Shown: positions 32,963-42,026 of the stretch, one piece after another
Layout: each line of letters opens with the position of its first letter
Numbering within the stretch: the first letter of the stretch is position 1
Assembly (NCBI GenBank): GCA_041749535.1
Contig: JBGTBE010000028.1
Location: 1 to 64,000, forward strand
Direction of reading: 5' to 3'
Source of the DNA: JBBQZU01 sp041749535
GTDB taxonomy: Bacteria; Bacteroidota; Bacteroidia; Flavobacteriales_D; Cryomorphaceae
Length of the DNA stretch: 64,000 bases
Notes under the pieces: model-generated
Seen by the model: only the letters and a program-made list of their open reading frames with translations
The model's database searches: none
What the model was told of the DNA's origin: nothing
Translations under genes and position numbers: made by a program

Positions 32963-34007
32963 TTGGGTAAGCGTAATAATGCCCAATTACAATAAGGGTG
33001 AATTTGCAGCTATAGCTGCTACTTCGGTGCTGGCGCAAACCCACGCCAATGTTGAGCTGATTTTCATTGACGACCATAGCAACGACGGCAGTGAAATTCC
33101 TATTGGGGAAATGGCAGTCAAAGATGAACGTGTAAAGCTGCTATCCACACCCGCATCCCGCAGTGGGGGAGGGTTGGCCAGAAATATCGGGATCAAAGAA
33201 GCGCGTGGTGAGTACATCATATTTCTGGACAGCGATGATTATATGGACCCCCAGTGTGTGGAGGGGCGTATCGCTGCGATGAAGGCTTGTGAAACCTGCG
33301 ATTTCATTGCGTTCCCCATGGGTGTTTTTTACAAAATCCCTGGCGACAGTATGCTTATTACCAATATACCTAAGTCAACTCCCGACCTGGTGCGCTTTGT
33401 GCTGCGCGATCAGCCTTGGCTCATAAGTGGTGCCATCTGGAAAAGCGACTTTATCAGGAAATTGGGTGGCTTCAGCACTTCCCTTATTTCTCAACAAGAT
33501 GCGGATTTGCACACACGAGCGCTGATCGCTACCAAGTCGTATAAGTACATTCACAACGCCCCCACTGTGCATTACCGACAGGAAGTTGAGAGCATAGCCA
33601 GAAACAATTCTCAATCGTATGAAGCACTTCTGCAACGCGCAGAAATGCTCAGAGAACACATTGCACTTGCCGCAGCTTCTCAATCCTTGAGCCATGAGAT
33701 GCGCGTGGCATTTGCCCAATACCTTCTTGACATTGCTCAGATGATGCGCTGGCACAAAGCCACTGCAGGTAAAGAAGCTACCATTATCGCTCTTAAGGTA
33801 TGGTATGTTGCGTACGACAATGAGCTTATTGACAGCCGCATGTACAGGCTGGGAAGGGAGTATATAAAGTTTAAGCACAGCATGTTATGGAACACCATGC
33901 CAGTACTTCAACACCGACGCGAGCTTCGCTACCGCAGGCAGCTGGGTAATCTAATTTTCACACCAAGTCTCACATTGTGCAAATCAGCGTTCAAACCCAA
34001 TGATTGA
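32943..34007 (+). CDS. Glycosyltransferase family 2
   Basis: 354 aa. GT-A fold with SVIMPNYNKGEF (10-21), FIDDHSNDGS (41-50) and FLDSDD (94-99). It overlaps both neighbours (20 nt upstream, 8 nt downstream). Cytoplasmic, divalent-metal-dependent sugar transfer is expected from the family; donor and acceptor cannot be told. The C-terminal third is helix-rich and basic, which may help membrane association. Confidence 0.9.
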   Translation: MIQERSDWVSVIMPNYNKGEFAAIAATSVLAQTHANVELIFIDDHSNDGSEIPIGEMAVKDERVKLLSTPASRSGGGLARNIGIKEARGEYIIFLDSDDYMDPQCVEGRIAAMKACETCDFIAFPMGVFYKIPGDSMLITNIPKSTPDLVRFVLRDQPWLISGAIWKSDFIRKLGGFSTSLISQQDADLHTRALIATKSYKYIHNAPTVHYRQEVESIARNNSQSYEALLQRAEMLREHIALAAASQSLSHEMRVAFAQYLLDIAQMMRWHKATAGKEATIIALKVWYVAYDNELIDSRMYRLGREYIKFKHSMLWNTMPVLQHRRELRYRRQLGNLIFTPSLTLCKSAFKPND

Positions 34008-35172
34008 GCACATATTTTACATATCGTCTTGGTATCCCCGTGTGCAAAAGAGCGAAGGCACTTTTATAGAAAATCAGCTCCTTGCCCTGAAGGAGCAAGG
34101 TATCCGTTGCGCCATCATGCACACGGAAGAGGTTACAGCTTTGAATTTTATAAAAGCGATAATTTCAGGAAAGGAGATCATTACCCATAGGAATCACCCA
34201 AATATCATGGCTGTCAAGAATGTGGTGGTACACAAGCTTCCGCTTCGGTTCAATTCGAATCCTTTGGCTGTGCGCAAACAATATATTTTGAAGTGCGCTA
34301 TAAGAAAAATGAAAACATATATAAAAGTACATGGGCGCCCTAATGTACTTTTTCACCATGGTATATTCGACTATACTTACATCACCCAAGCCATTTCGGA
34401 ATACTTCCAAATACCCTACTTCTTTATGGAGCACAGTTCCCTAATTGACACCTTGCGACCCATACCCGACAAGCCTTTTCACAGCGGAACTGAAGTGCGC
34501 TCATTTGTAGAGAAAGCCCAAAGGAGGATTACAGTAACCCACCACTATGTGCGCGTTTTCAGTGAATATTTTGGCGCACCTTTCAGCTATTGCCCCAATG
34601 TGCTAACCTCAGATTTTTTCCCTTCTTCAATTAATCGTGACGCTCTGCACATAGCGCCCTTCAGGTTCTTGAACATAGGCTTGCTCGAACCACACAAAAA
34701 CCAGGAATTGCTTATCAGGGCTTTTGCCTTAAAGTATGCCGGCAACCCCTCATTCACGCTCACCATTGCTGGTGATGGCAGCCTGGGGCCATCCCTTCAG
34801 AAATTGAGCGAGGAACTTGGTGTAGCTTCTCAAGTATCGATTACAGGATTTTTATCCAGAAAAGGCATTAAAGAGTTGCTCACCAATTGCCATGTTTTTG
34901 TTCTTTCTTCCACGAGCGAAACTTTTGCAGTAGTACTCGCGGAGGCCATGGCTTTTGGAATGCCGGTGCTCGCTCCAAATATCGGAGGACCGGCTGAGCT
35001 GATTGAACCTGAAGTGGGCCACACCTTTATTCCCGGAAGTGTTGAAGACCTTGGTGAAAAAATGAGCACCATAAATCTCCGTTATCCTGCTATGAATCGG
35101 AAACGTATTGCAGAGCGTTGTTTTGCCAATTTTTCAAGCAGTACTTTCGTGAAATATCTCCTTGATGAATAA
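34000..35172 (+). CDS. Glycosyltransferase family 4
   Basis: 390 aa, GT-B fold. The N-terminal half contains YISSWYPRVQKSEGTF near 7-22. The C-terminal donor domain has FRFLNIGLLEPHKNQELL, LTIAGDGSLGP, and the donor-binding E-x7-E region SSTSETFAVVLAEAMAFG. Retaining mechanism expected. It lies in a run of overlapping genes of the polysaccharide operon. Specificity unknown. Confidence 0.9.
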   Translation: MIEHIFYISSWYPRVQKSEGTFIENQLLALKEQGIRCAIMHTEEVTALNFIKAIISGKEIITHRNHPNIMAVKNVVVHKLPLRFNSNPLAVRKQYILKCAIRKMKTYIKVHGRPNVLFHHGIFDYTYITQAISEYFQIPYFFMEHSSLIDTLRPIPDKPFHSGTEVRSFVEKAQRRITVTHHYVRVFSEYFGAPFSYCPNVLTSDFFPSSINRDALHIAPFRFLNIGLLEPHKNQELLIRAFALKYAGNPSFTLTIAGDGSLGPSLQKLSEELGVASQVSITGFLSRKGIKELLTNCHVFVLSSTSETFAVVLAEAMAFGMPVLAPNIGGPAELIEPEVGHTFIPGSVEDLGEKMSTINLRYPAMNRKRIAERCFANFSSSTFVKYLLDE

Positions 35173-36178
35173 TTCAGGTGCGAAATTTACTATGCTGGCT
35201 GAAGAGCTGCTAATAGACTCCGATGGAGCTACTACCATAGCCTACGGCATGCGGGGGCTCAACCTGAAAGGAAAGATTGGGTATCTTATAAATGTGTGGA
35301 ATTGGAAGCGTCTCTTGGATCGTTTTTATAAAGAAACACTGAGAAAGAAGGTATGCTATTACGGGCCATTCAAAGGAGAGTTCGGGCATTTTTTGCTTCA
35401 CAATTTGCCTTTTCTTATGCACCTCCACAGCAAAGGTGTGGCCATTCGCTATTGTGGCATGGAGCTGCACAAACCTTTTCTTATAGACAACAAAGGCCAA
35501 TCAATTATTGAAACCTTGTTTCCATTAAGGGATTTCTTTTCTGAGGTTCCCCCTCGTGCCAATGAAACCATCTCACCGCTCGATGTTCAGCAAGCGATTG
35601 ATGATTTTAAGAAAGAAGCCAACAACTCTGGATTGCCATTTCTGGATATAAGTAACAACAATTTATACTGGTATGTATTCCGAAATTGGCAGTTGAAAGG
35701 AAAGCAACATAAGTACCACCTTGGCCTTTCGTCAGCACGAGAAAAAACCAATAGTTGTGTCATTTTTCCCAGAAGAAAGGGGAATCAATTCAGTCCCAAC
35801 AACGGTGGTCCTTGGGATTATATGGGAGTGGCGAGGGCCGTAGCTCCTTATTTCGACCATGTATATCTGGTGGGTCATCCTTCGCTGAGCGCCGATGTAA
35901 GAAGCGAAGGAAATATAATATTGAAAATAAGTGCTGACAATGCAGAAACATTGAAATATTGTGCTGAGAGTTCGCTGATCATCACCCAACATTCAGGAGC
36001 TGTACATCTGGGTTCTTGGGTTGATGTTCCCGTGTTGGTAATTTTCAATGGTGCTTCACCTATCAAAGGCCTCATTGATACTTTGCGTTTCAGGGTGAAT
36101 ATTGCAACTATGCCTTTGAATTATGCCTTTAGTTTGGTTGAAATTGTGAAATTTGTGGCCACATTGACCAAACGATGA
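35165..36178 (+). CDS. Unrecognised protein with GT-B-like C-terminal half, possible glycosyltransferase
   Basis: 337 aa from the ATG at 35165 (a TTG sits just before it). I do not recognise the family. The second half contains SCVIFPRRKGNQFSPNN, then YFDHVYLVGHPSL and CAESSLIITQHSGAVHLGSWVDVPVLVIF, a layout like the sugar-nucleotide-binding domain of GT9 or GT61 enzymes. The N-terminal half is basic and lacks a signal peptide. It overlaps the GT4 gene upstream and the next gene by 4 nt. A glycosyltransferase role follows mainly from context. Confidence 0.6.
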   Translation: MNNSGAKFTMLAEELLIDSDGATTIAYGMRGLNLKGKIGYLINVWNWKRLLDRFYKETLRKKVCYYGPFKGEFGHFLLHNLPFLMHLHSKGVAIRYCGMELHKPFLIDNKGQSIIETLFPLRDFFSEVPPRANETISPLDVQQAIDDFKKEANNSGLPFLDISNNNLYWYVFRNWQLKGKQHKYHLGLSSAREKTNSCVIFPRRKGNQFSPNNGGPWDYMGVARAVAPYFDHVYLVGHPSLSADVRSEGNIILKISADNAETLKYCAESSLIITQHSGAVHLGSWVDVPVLVIFNGASPIKGLIDTLRFRVNIATMPLNYAFSLVEIVKFVATLTKR

Positions 36179-36990
36179 AGGTAGACTACCTGTTCCTTAT
36201 ACCCCTTAACCCCGAATCGGCGAGCAATGACATGCGCAGAGCACTGCGCAAGCTTTGTCTGGAGCAGGTCTCGGCCATAAAGGCCAGCAAGCGGGTGTGG
36301 TTGTTGGGTACAGATACATCTCCGCACCCTGATTTTGAAGCAATAAAGACCGCAGGCCGATCTAAAGAAGACAAGCTTTATGAGGCTGGTTTTCTTCTTG
36401 AAAAAGAAGTAGATACAGCACGTTATCTGGTTCGGCTTGATGATGATGATCTTGTGAATCCAGCAGTTTTTGATGCAGCAGTGAATTATCCCGATTTTGA
36501 TTGCCTTTACGACCATACCCACTGGTTCTACGACCTAAGCAGCGGGAGATGCAGTACACAACAAAGGCCCTGGATTCCTAATACAGCAATCCATGCCATG
36601 CATCATGCGGTTCAAAGAATACCAGCCATAGGTGGGAGTACCCTTGCCGACGATGAGAACTTTTTGTTCGCCTGCGACCACAGCCGTGCCTGGCATGCCT
36701 ATTATACTGGTAAGAATTTGGTGAGAACCGATAAGGACAACCCCCTTTACCTTAGGGTGCTCAGCCCTCGTTCACGCTCGGCTGGTGGTTCTGATGATTT
36801 TAAAACAACTTTCCCATACTATTTGCAACGTTTTGGTACCTGGAAAAGCCATTTTCCATTCCAAGAAGACACAATGCGCCCCCAACTTATTGACCTTTGG
36901 GAAAAACAAGAAGATGCTTTGGAGGAATGGTCCCTGCCTTCTAAATCATTTGTGAGCAGATTTCTGAATAAAATTAAATCGTCTAAATGA
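36175..36990 (+). CDS. Putative GT-A glycosyltransferase-like protein
   Basis: 271 aa. The fold looks like GT-A: VDYLFLIPL at the N-terminus and a run of acidic residues VRLDDDDLVNP (87-97) where a DxD would bind metal and donor. It lacks the usual QTY/SIL GT2 signatures, so it may belong to a rhamnosyltransferase-like or unnamed family. It overlaps both neighbours by 4 nt (ATGA), suggesting strict stoichiometric translation. Function is context-based. Confidence 0.6.
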   Translation: MKVDYLFLIPLNPESASNDMRRALRKLCLEQVSAIKASKRVWLLGTDTSPHPDFEAIKTAGRSKEDKLYEAGFLLEKEVDTARYLVRLDDDDLVNPAVFDAAVNYPDFDCLYDHTHWFYDLSSGRCSTQQRPWIPNTAIHAMHHAVQRIPAIGGSTLADDENFLFACDHSRAWHAYYTGKNLVRTDKDNPLYLRVLSPRSRSAGGSDDFKTTFPYYLQRFGTWKSHFPFQEDTMRPQLIDLWEKQEDALEEWSLPSKSFVSRFLNKIKSSK

Positions 36991-37877
36991 GTGAACTCAA
37001 AGCACAGGTAGACTTTTTCATAGAAGCCGTGTCGGATTTGAAAGTGTGTGTTGTAGGTGAGACAATAGTTGATGAATTCATTGAAGTGCGTTACGAAGGG
37101 CAGAGTATGAAGAGTTTTTGTCCTGTATTTACCTATGCCAATACTGGTGATATGAAGACCGTACAGATGGGTGGAGCAGCTGCTATTGCGAACCACTTGC
37201 GGGACTTCGTGCGGGACGTAAAATTGATTTCTAACGAACCCAGTGAGATTGTAAAATCGAGGCTTATTGACAAAGACGGGCAAAAGAAACACGTAGAGAT
37301 CAACAGGTTTGAACTGAAATCGACCTTAGACTCGAACCTGCTCAATGGGTACGATATAGTAATTGTGGCTGATTTTGGTCACGGCTTTTGTGATGGGCTA
37401 TTGCCAAATGGCAAATACCATTTTATGACCCAAACCAATAGCAACAACTTTGGCTACAACCGTTTGTCTAAATGGAAAGCCTATCCCAAGCGCAGTGCAT
37501 GCCTCGACCTTCGTGAAGCCAGCCTTCAGCTCAACAGGCGTTCAGAGTTTAATGAGAAACACCTGGTAAGAGAACTTTACAACTATGAAATTGGAGCCGA
37601 TAAATTGTTCTTAACACTCGGTAGGCGAGGATCCGTATGTTATGATGGACAAAATTATTTTGCTCAGTCCGCTTTCAATGGTCCTATTGTGGACACCATT
37701 GGTGCCGGAGACACATTTTATGCATTCGCTGCACTTGCTTCGGAAATTAAATTCGCAAATCCGGCTGATATAATGCTGGTGCCAGCACTTGCTGCCAGTC
37801 TTTCCTGCACATGGCTTTGTAATGATGAAGAAGTAAATCGCGAAAAGTTAAAACACTATGCAACTCGATTTATATAA
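36987..37877 (+). CDS. PfkB-family sugar kinase, HldE-N-like
   Basis: 296 aa. PfkB signatures: VQMGGAAAIANHL (59-71), VADFGHGFCDG (128-138), and TIGAGDTFYAFAAL (237-250) with the catalytic Asp of GAGD at 242. The segment MTQTNSNNFGYN (147-158) is typical of HldE-like heptose-7-phosphate kinases. It would phosphorylate a sugar phosphate at C1. Relative to that family, about 40 residues seem absent between the GG motif and the KSRLID strand (about 80-92), where the substrate lid lies. It is translationally coupled to the SIS-domain gene (20-nt overlap). Confidence 0.82.
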   Translation: MSELKAQVDFFIEAVSDLKVCVVGETIVDEFIEVRYEGQSMKSFCPVFTYANTGDMKTVQMGGAAAIANHLRDFVRDVKLISNEPSEIVKSRLIDKDGQKKHVEINRFELKSTLDSNLLNGYDIVIVADFGHGFCDGLLPNGKYHFMTQTNSNNFGYNRLSKWKAYPKRSACLDLREASLQLNRRSEFNEKHLVRELYNYEIGADKLFLTLGRRGSVCYDGQNYFAQSAFNGPIVDTIGAGDTFYAFAALASEIKFANPADIMLVPALAASLSCTWLCNDEEVNREKLKHYATRFI

Positions 37878-38373
37878 AAAGGCATTCGATGAATATTTCG
37901 CGTCGGCGAAAATAAGAGAGGGCATTGAACATTCGGTGGAGATTCTCTCCCCAGCGCGGAGGGTGCTGTTCATTGGCAATGGTGGAAGCAATGCCATATG
38001 CAGTCATATGATGGAAGATTATATGAAAATGGCGCGTAAGCAAACCTTAAGCTTCACAGATGCTGCCCTCATCACCTGTTTTGCAAACGATTACGGGTAT
38101 GAGAATGCACAGGCAGAGTGGATTAAATTCAATTTCCAACCTGATGATGTGTTGGTAGCCATCAGCTCATCTGGAGAGTCAAAGAATATTCTGAATGCTG
38201 TGAATGTACACAAAGCACTTGGTGGAACCGTTATCACCTTCAGTGGATTTGCAGAAGCGAACACACTTTCGAAAATGGGGAAGGTGAACTTTGTAACACC
38301 CGTGAAAAACTACGGCATTGTTGAGACATTTCACCAGGTAATTCTCCACGCCATACTAGACGAAATTGTATGA
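37858..38373 (+). CDS. SIS-domain sugar isomerase, GmhA-like
   Basis: 171 aa. Phosphosugar-binding features are GNGGSN (40-45), the AISSSGESKN loop (101-110) and FANDYGYEN (75-83). GmhA converts sedoheptulose-7-phosphate to D-glycero-D-manno-heptose-7-phosphate; GNGGSxxxxxH and the late Glu/His pair are in line with that family (H50, then VETFHQV). Together with the kinase upstream it gives the first two steps of a heptose-like pathway. The next gene starts within its stop (ATGA). Confidence 0.85.
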   Translation: MQLDLYKKAFDEYFASAKIREGIEHSVEILSPARRVLFIGNGGSNAICSHMMEDYMKMARKQTLSFTDAALITCFANDYGYENAQAEWIKFNFQPDDVLVAISSSGESKNILNAVNVHKALGGTVITFSGFAEANTLSKMGKVNFVTPVKNYGIVETFHQVILHAILDEIV

Positions 38374-39287
38374 AGATCGAGAAAGTACTCATAACAGGTG
38401 TTGCTGGTTTTATTGGGTCTAACCTGCTCGATTATCTGCTGGTGCACACCACATGGCGTATTGCGGGAATTGATAATTTAAGTACAGGCACCCTGAAGAA
38501 TATAGAAGGGCACCTGAAGAATGACCGTTTCGAATTTGTGGAGGATACCTTGTTTAACCTTTCTACACTAAAGCCTTACGATGCGGTATTCCACCTCGCA
38601 GCCCTCCCTCGAATTCAACCAAGTTTTGAGTTCATCACCGAGCACATCCGCGAGAATCTTCTCGCACCTGCGCACTTATTGGAACTCATGATAGCTGATG
38701 GCAAATACCCCAGAATTATTAATAGTTCATCCAGCGCCATATACGGCACTCCCGAATTGATTCCCACGCCTGAGACAGCTTCGGTGAGTTGTCTGAGCCC
38801 ATATGCATTCCAGAAGTTTGAAACGGAGAAGTACTTCGAGCTTGTAGAAACAAGATATCCACTCGACTACGTGCATTTGCGCTATTTCAACCCCTACGGC
38901 CCGCGCAGCTTCAACCCCGACAATAAGTTTAACGCCTACAGTAGCGTGGTGGGAATTTTCCTATACGCTCATAGTAGAAACGAAATACTTTATGTAACCG
39001 GCGATGGCACCCAGCAGCGCGATTTTGTGCATGTGAGCGATTTGGCCAGGGCCAACTATCTCGCCGCAATACATCCCGGAAAGCTAAATACTGCTTTTAA
39101 TATTGGTCACTCAGGAACACTGAGCGTGATAGAACTTGCGGAAATGATTTCTGATCGAATAGCGTTTATACCCTCGCGTGAAGGCGAGGCCCGGATTACA
39201 TTTGCCGACGTGAGAAAGGCCAAAGAAATACTTTCGTGGGAGCCACAAAAGGACTTGAAATCTTACATTAAAGCGTCCATTTCATGA
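38370..39287 (+). CDS. SDR-family sugar-nucleotide epimerase/dehydratase
   Basis: 305 aa. Rossmann motif VLITGVAGFIGS (6-17), substrate-binding NSSSSAIYG, and the catalytic Y-x3-K in LSPYAFQK with the upstream Ser. QQRDFVHVSDLARA is typical of UDP-glucose 4-epimerase and GDP-mannose dehydratase groups. It probably acts on the nucleotide sugar made by the neighbouring kinase, isomerase and cytidylyltransferase, either an epimerisation (like HldD) or another step. ATGA overlaps on both sides. Confidence 0.88.
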   Translation: MKIEKVLITGVAGFIGSNLLDYLLVHTTWRIAGIDNLSTGTLKNIEGHLKNDRFEFVEDTLFNLSTLKPYDAVFHLAALPRIQPSFEFITEHIRENLLAPAHLLELMIADGKYPRIINSSSSAIYGTPELIPTPETASVSCLSPYAFQKFETEKYFELVETRYPLDYVHLRYFNPYGPRSFNPDNKFNAYSSVVGIFLYAHSRNEILYVTGDGTQQRDFVHVSDLARANYLAAIHPGKLNTAFNIGHSGTLSVIELAEMISDRIAFIPSREGEARITFADVRKAKEILSWEPQKDLKSYIKASIS

Positions 39288-39709
39288 TCAGAGGATTTGC
39301 CTGCGGAGTGTTCGATTTGTACCACCCTGGCCATGTGCTGATGTTGATGGAATGTAAAACCCATTGCGACCATCTCACCATAGCTGTAAACAGGGCAAAA
39401 AATTTTGATGAAAGAATAAATCCTGGCAAGCGCATTCCTTTTTTCACATCGGATGAACGGCGTATGGTGCTTGAGTCGATCCGGTATGTGGATGAAACAC
39501 TCCTCTACGAAACGGAAGAAGAGCTCACAAATATTATGGAGAATGGAGCCTTCGACGTGCGTTTTCTGGGCGATGATTACAAAGGCAAAGAGATAACCGC
39601 AGCACATGCCATACCCAATATTCATTTTATTGACAGGAGCCATGGACTCAGCACCTCTAAATATGTGGAGCGCATTGCCGAAAGACTTAAATCACGGCCC
39701 AGGGAATGA
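39284..39709 (+). CDS. Cytidylyltransferase-fold nucleotidyltransferase (TagD/HldE-C-like)
   Basis: 141 aa. HxGH motif is HPGH (14-17) within ACGVFDLYHPGH. ESIRYVDETLL and the C-terminal GLSTSKYVERI (like the RTEGISTT of TagD) are diagnostic of glycerol-3-phosphate cytidylyltransferases and related HldE-C enzymes. It would join a nucleotide (CTP or ATP) to a sugar-1-phosphate. Being separate from the kinase, it reproduces a split version of the bifunctional HldE. Base specificity cannot be decided by eye. Confidence 0.85.
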   Translation: MIRGFACGVFDLYHPGHVLMLMECKTHCDHLTIAVNRAKNFDERINPGKRIPFFTSDERRMVLESIRYVDETLLYETEEELTNIMENGAFDVRFLGDDYKGKEITAAHAIPNIHFIDRSHGLSTSKYVERIAERLKSRPRE

Positions 39710-40920
39710 ATCGCTCAGGGATATTGATCGTATCTCACACCTTCCCGCCAGCCCCGGGAATTGGAGGGCGCAGGTGGGCCAAGTTTGCAAAATACATTCA
39801 CGCCAGGAAAATACCTGTGCATGTGCTGTCAGCTTTCTCTGAAAAGCAAGGAAGCCTATGGGCCAGCGATGTAAACGGTATAAGTCAGCAACACTGGACC
39901 CACAAGTTTCCAATGGAACTTGACCTTTCGCCCACATCATTGTATGCCAAATTGAAATACCGGGCGGCCCTGCTTAAGAATAAACGCATCGCACAAGGAA
40001 ACCCATACGACAGATCGCTGTATGACCGCGATTCATTTTTGCCTGCAATCGAAAAAGAACTCGGTAAAGCAAATGTGGATACAGTCGTTATTTCTGCACC
40101 TCCATTTGGTCTCCTTCATTACGCATCAGCACTGATAGAAAAGTATCCCAAGCTGTTCTGGATTGCTGACCTTCGTGATCCCTGGACTTCAGGTGTGAAC
40201 TACGGGTACAATTTACTCAAAGGTAAAAGAGCCAGCTACGAATTGAATGCAGAGCGCGAAGCAATTCGAACGTTTCATGCCGTTACCACACCTTGGCCAC
40301 TGCTGGTAGAAGAGTTGTGTGAGAAATATCCGGATGATGCACACAAAATCCACCTTCTTCCACATGCTTTCGAAAGAGAGGATGTAGGTCTTCAATCTGC
40401 TCCAATGAAGAATGCATTGCCTCAGCTTGCATATGGTGGGAATACCTATTCAGGTTTCGAAAAAGTATTTGCCAAGCTACATCAGTTGGCGGCGCTCAAT
40501 AGAATGGTTGCACACATTTATACTGAAAGCCCTCCTCTGAATATAGCGAATGAATCTGTTGATGGATTCTTCTGGCATTCACCCGTTCCTCCCCGCGAAT
40601 TTTACAGCAACATACGATCATCAGATTTTCTTATTTTCCTGATTCCTGAAGCGCTGCGCAACGGGCTTCCTACCAAGTTGTACGAGTATGCTGCCACCGG
40701 AATTCCCCTGATCGCAGTTGGCTTCAAGGGTACCTTACAAGCACTCATAGAGCGCGAAGGACTTGGTTATTTTGTAGACTTGCACAGTTTTGAAGGTGAT
40801 GTTGAATCAATACTCACCTCAGGCAATAGACCCACTCCTGCTGAAGGCTGGGTAGATCAGTATGAAATTTCTCGTGTTACAGATGCACTGCTCGGGATCA
40901 TTGAGAAAGGCAAGTTATGA
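39706..40920 (+). CDS. Glycosyltransferase, GT4-like
   Basis: 404 aa. The N-terminus ILIVSHTFPPAPGIGGRRW (6-24) and the C-terminal LRNGLPTKLYEYAATGIPLIAV are like GT4 enzymes of capsule clusters. No signal peptide. It overlaps the cytidylyltransferase by 4 nt and wecB by 4 nt. Donor not known. Confidence 0.85.
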   Translation: MNRSGILIVSHTFPPAPGIGGRRWAKFAKYIHARKIPVHVLSAFSEKQGSLWASDVNGISQQHWTHKFPMELDLSPTSLYAKLKYRAALLKNKRIAQGNPYDRSLYDRDSFLPAIEKELGKANVDTVVISAPPFGLLHYASALIEKYPKLFWIADLRDPWTSGVNYGYNLLKGKRASYELNAEREAIRTFHAVTTPWPLLVEELCEKYPDDAHKIHLLPHAFEREDVGLQSAPMKNALPQLAYGGNTYSGFEKVFAKLHQLAALNRMVAHIYTESPPLNIANESVDGFFWHSPVPPREFYSNIRSSDFLIFLIPEALRNGLPTKLYEYAATGIPLIAVGFKGTLQALIEREGLGYFVDLHSFEGDVESILTSGNRPTPAEGWVDQYEISRVTDALLGIIEKGKL

Positions 40921-42026
40921 AAAACCGCACCCTTTGGATCGTTGTTGGCACCAGGCCCAATTTCATTAAAGTAACCCAGTTCAAGAAGGGGGCTGCTTCA
41001 ATGCCTGGCCTTCAAGTGAAACTTGTGCATACAGGCCAGCATTACGATGATGCCATGGCCAAGGTATTCTTCAATCAATTTGGCCTACAACCTGATGTTT
41101 GGCTCGATATCCCATCGGCCCATCCGGGTGTGCAAATTGGTAAGACAATTGAAGCGCTCACCCATCTCTTTTTAGAGGAGAAGCCCGACATGGTCATGGT
41201 TGTGGGAGATGTGAATTCAACATTGGCGGGCGCTATTGCTGCAAACAAGTGCGGTATTGCCATTGCGCATCTGGAAAGTGGTTTGCGAAGCAAGGACCTC
41301 AGCATGCCCGAAGAGCACAACCGCCGGCTTACAGATGCGCTCTCACAGCTTCACTTTATTACCGAAGATGCAGGTCTTGAGAATCTGCGGAGTGAAGGAA
41401 TGCCCGAAACGGGCTTGTGTTTTGCTGGCAACACCATGATAGACACCTTGGTGGCATTTCAGGATAAAATAATGTCATCAGATGTTCTTGAGACCAATGG
41501 ATTGGAGCCGGGTAAGTTTGCCCTGTTCACCTTGCACCGCCCATCCAATGTAGATACCAAAGGAGGCTTAAAGTTGGTGCTCGAAATACTTCAGAACATT
41601 TCTGAAAAGATTCAACTCTTGTTCCCCATCCACCCTAGAACCTTGGCCAGAATCAATGAGTTTGGACTTTCAGGCTCCTTTGAATCACTGTCCGGCCTGC
41701 ACACCATACCCCCGCAGGGCTACTTCCATTTTCAGAAACTCATTGCTGCCTGCGCCTTCGTTTTTACCGATTCAGGTGGTATACAGGAAGAAACAACCTT
41801 TCTTCGAAAACCCTGCCTTACCCTTAGACCCAATACAGAGCGCCCTTGTACTGTGAGTATCGGCACCAATACCCTCTTGCCCTTCTCGACTGTTGATATA
41901 AACATGAAGGTGGATGAAATACTGAACGGCAACTACAAAGAAGGAACGATCCCACCCCTCTGGGACGGACATACCACAGAGCGGGTGCTCGAGAGGGTCA
42001 CTCTTTTTCTGGATAGAAACTATTGA
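40917..42026 (+). CDS. wecB: UDP-N-acetylglucosamine 2-epimerase, non-hydrolysing
   Basis: 369 aa. Interconverts UDP-GlcNAc and UDP-ManNAc in the cytoplasm. Landmarks: VVGTRPNFIK (9-18), the GDVNST loop, HLESGLRS with the catalytic Glu, MPEEHNRRLTD, the substrate-histidine region LHRPSNVD (usually THRREN), and SGGIQEETTFLRKPCLTLR. ManNAc or ManNAc-derived residues are therefore probable in the glycan. ATGA overlap with the preceding GT4 and one-base overlap with the next gene. Confidence 0.93.
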   Translation: MKNRTLWIVVGTRPNFIKVTQFKKGAASMPGLQVKLVHTGQHYDDAMAKVFFNQFGLQPDVWLDIPSAHPGVQIGKTIEALTHLFLEEKPDMVMVVGDVNSTLAGAIAANKCGIAIAHLESGLRSKDLSMPEEHNRRLTDALSQLHFITEDAGLENLRSEGMPETGLCFAGNTMIDTLVAFQDKIMSSDVLETNGLEPGKFALFTLHRPSNVDTKGGLKLVLEILQNISEKIQLLFPIHPRTLARINEFGLSGSFESLSGLHTIPPQGYFHFQKLIAACAFVFTDSGGIQEETTFLRKPCLTLRPNTERPCTVSIGTNTLLPFSTVDINMKVDEILNGNYKEGTIPPLWDGHTTERVLERVTLFLDRNY

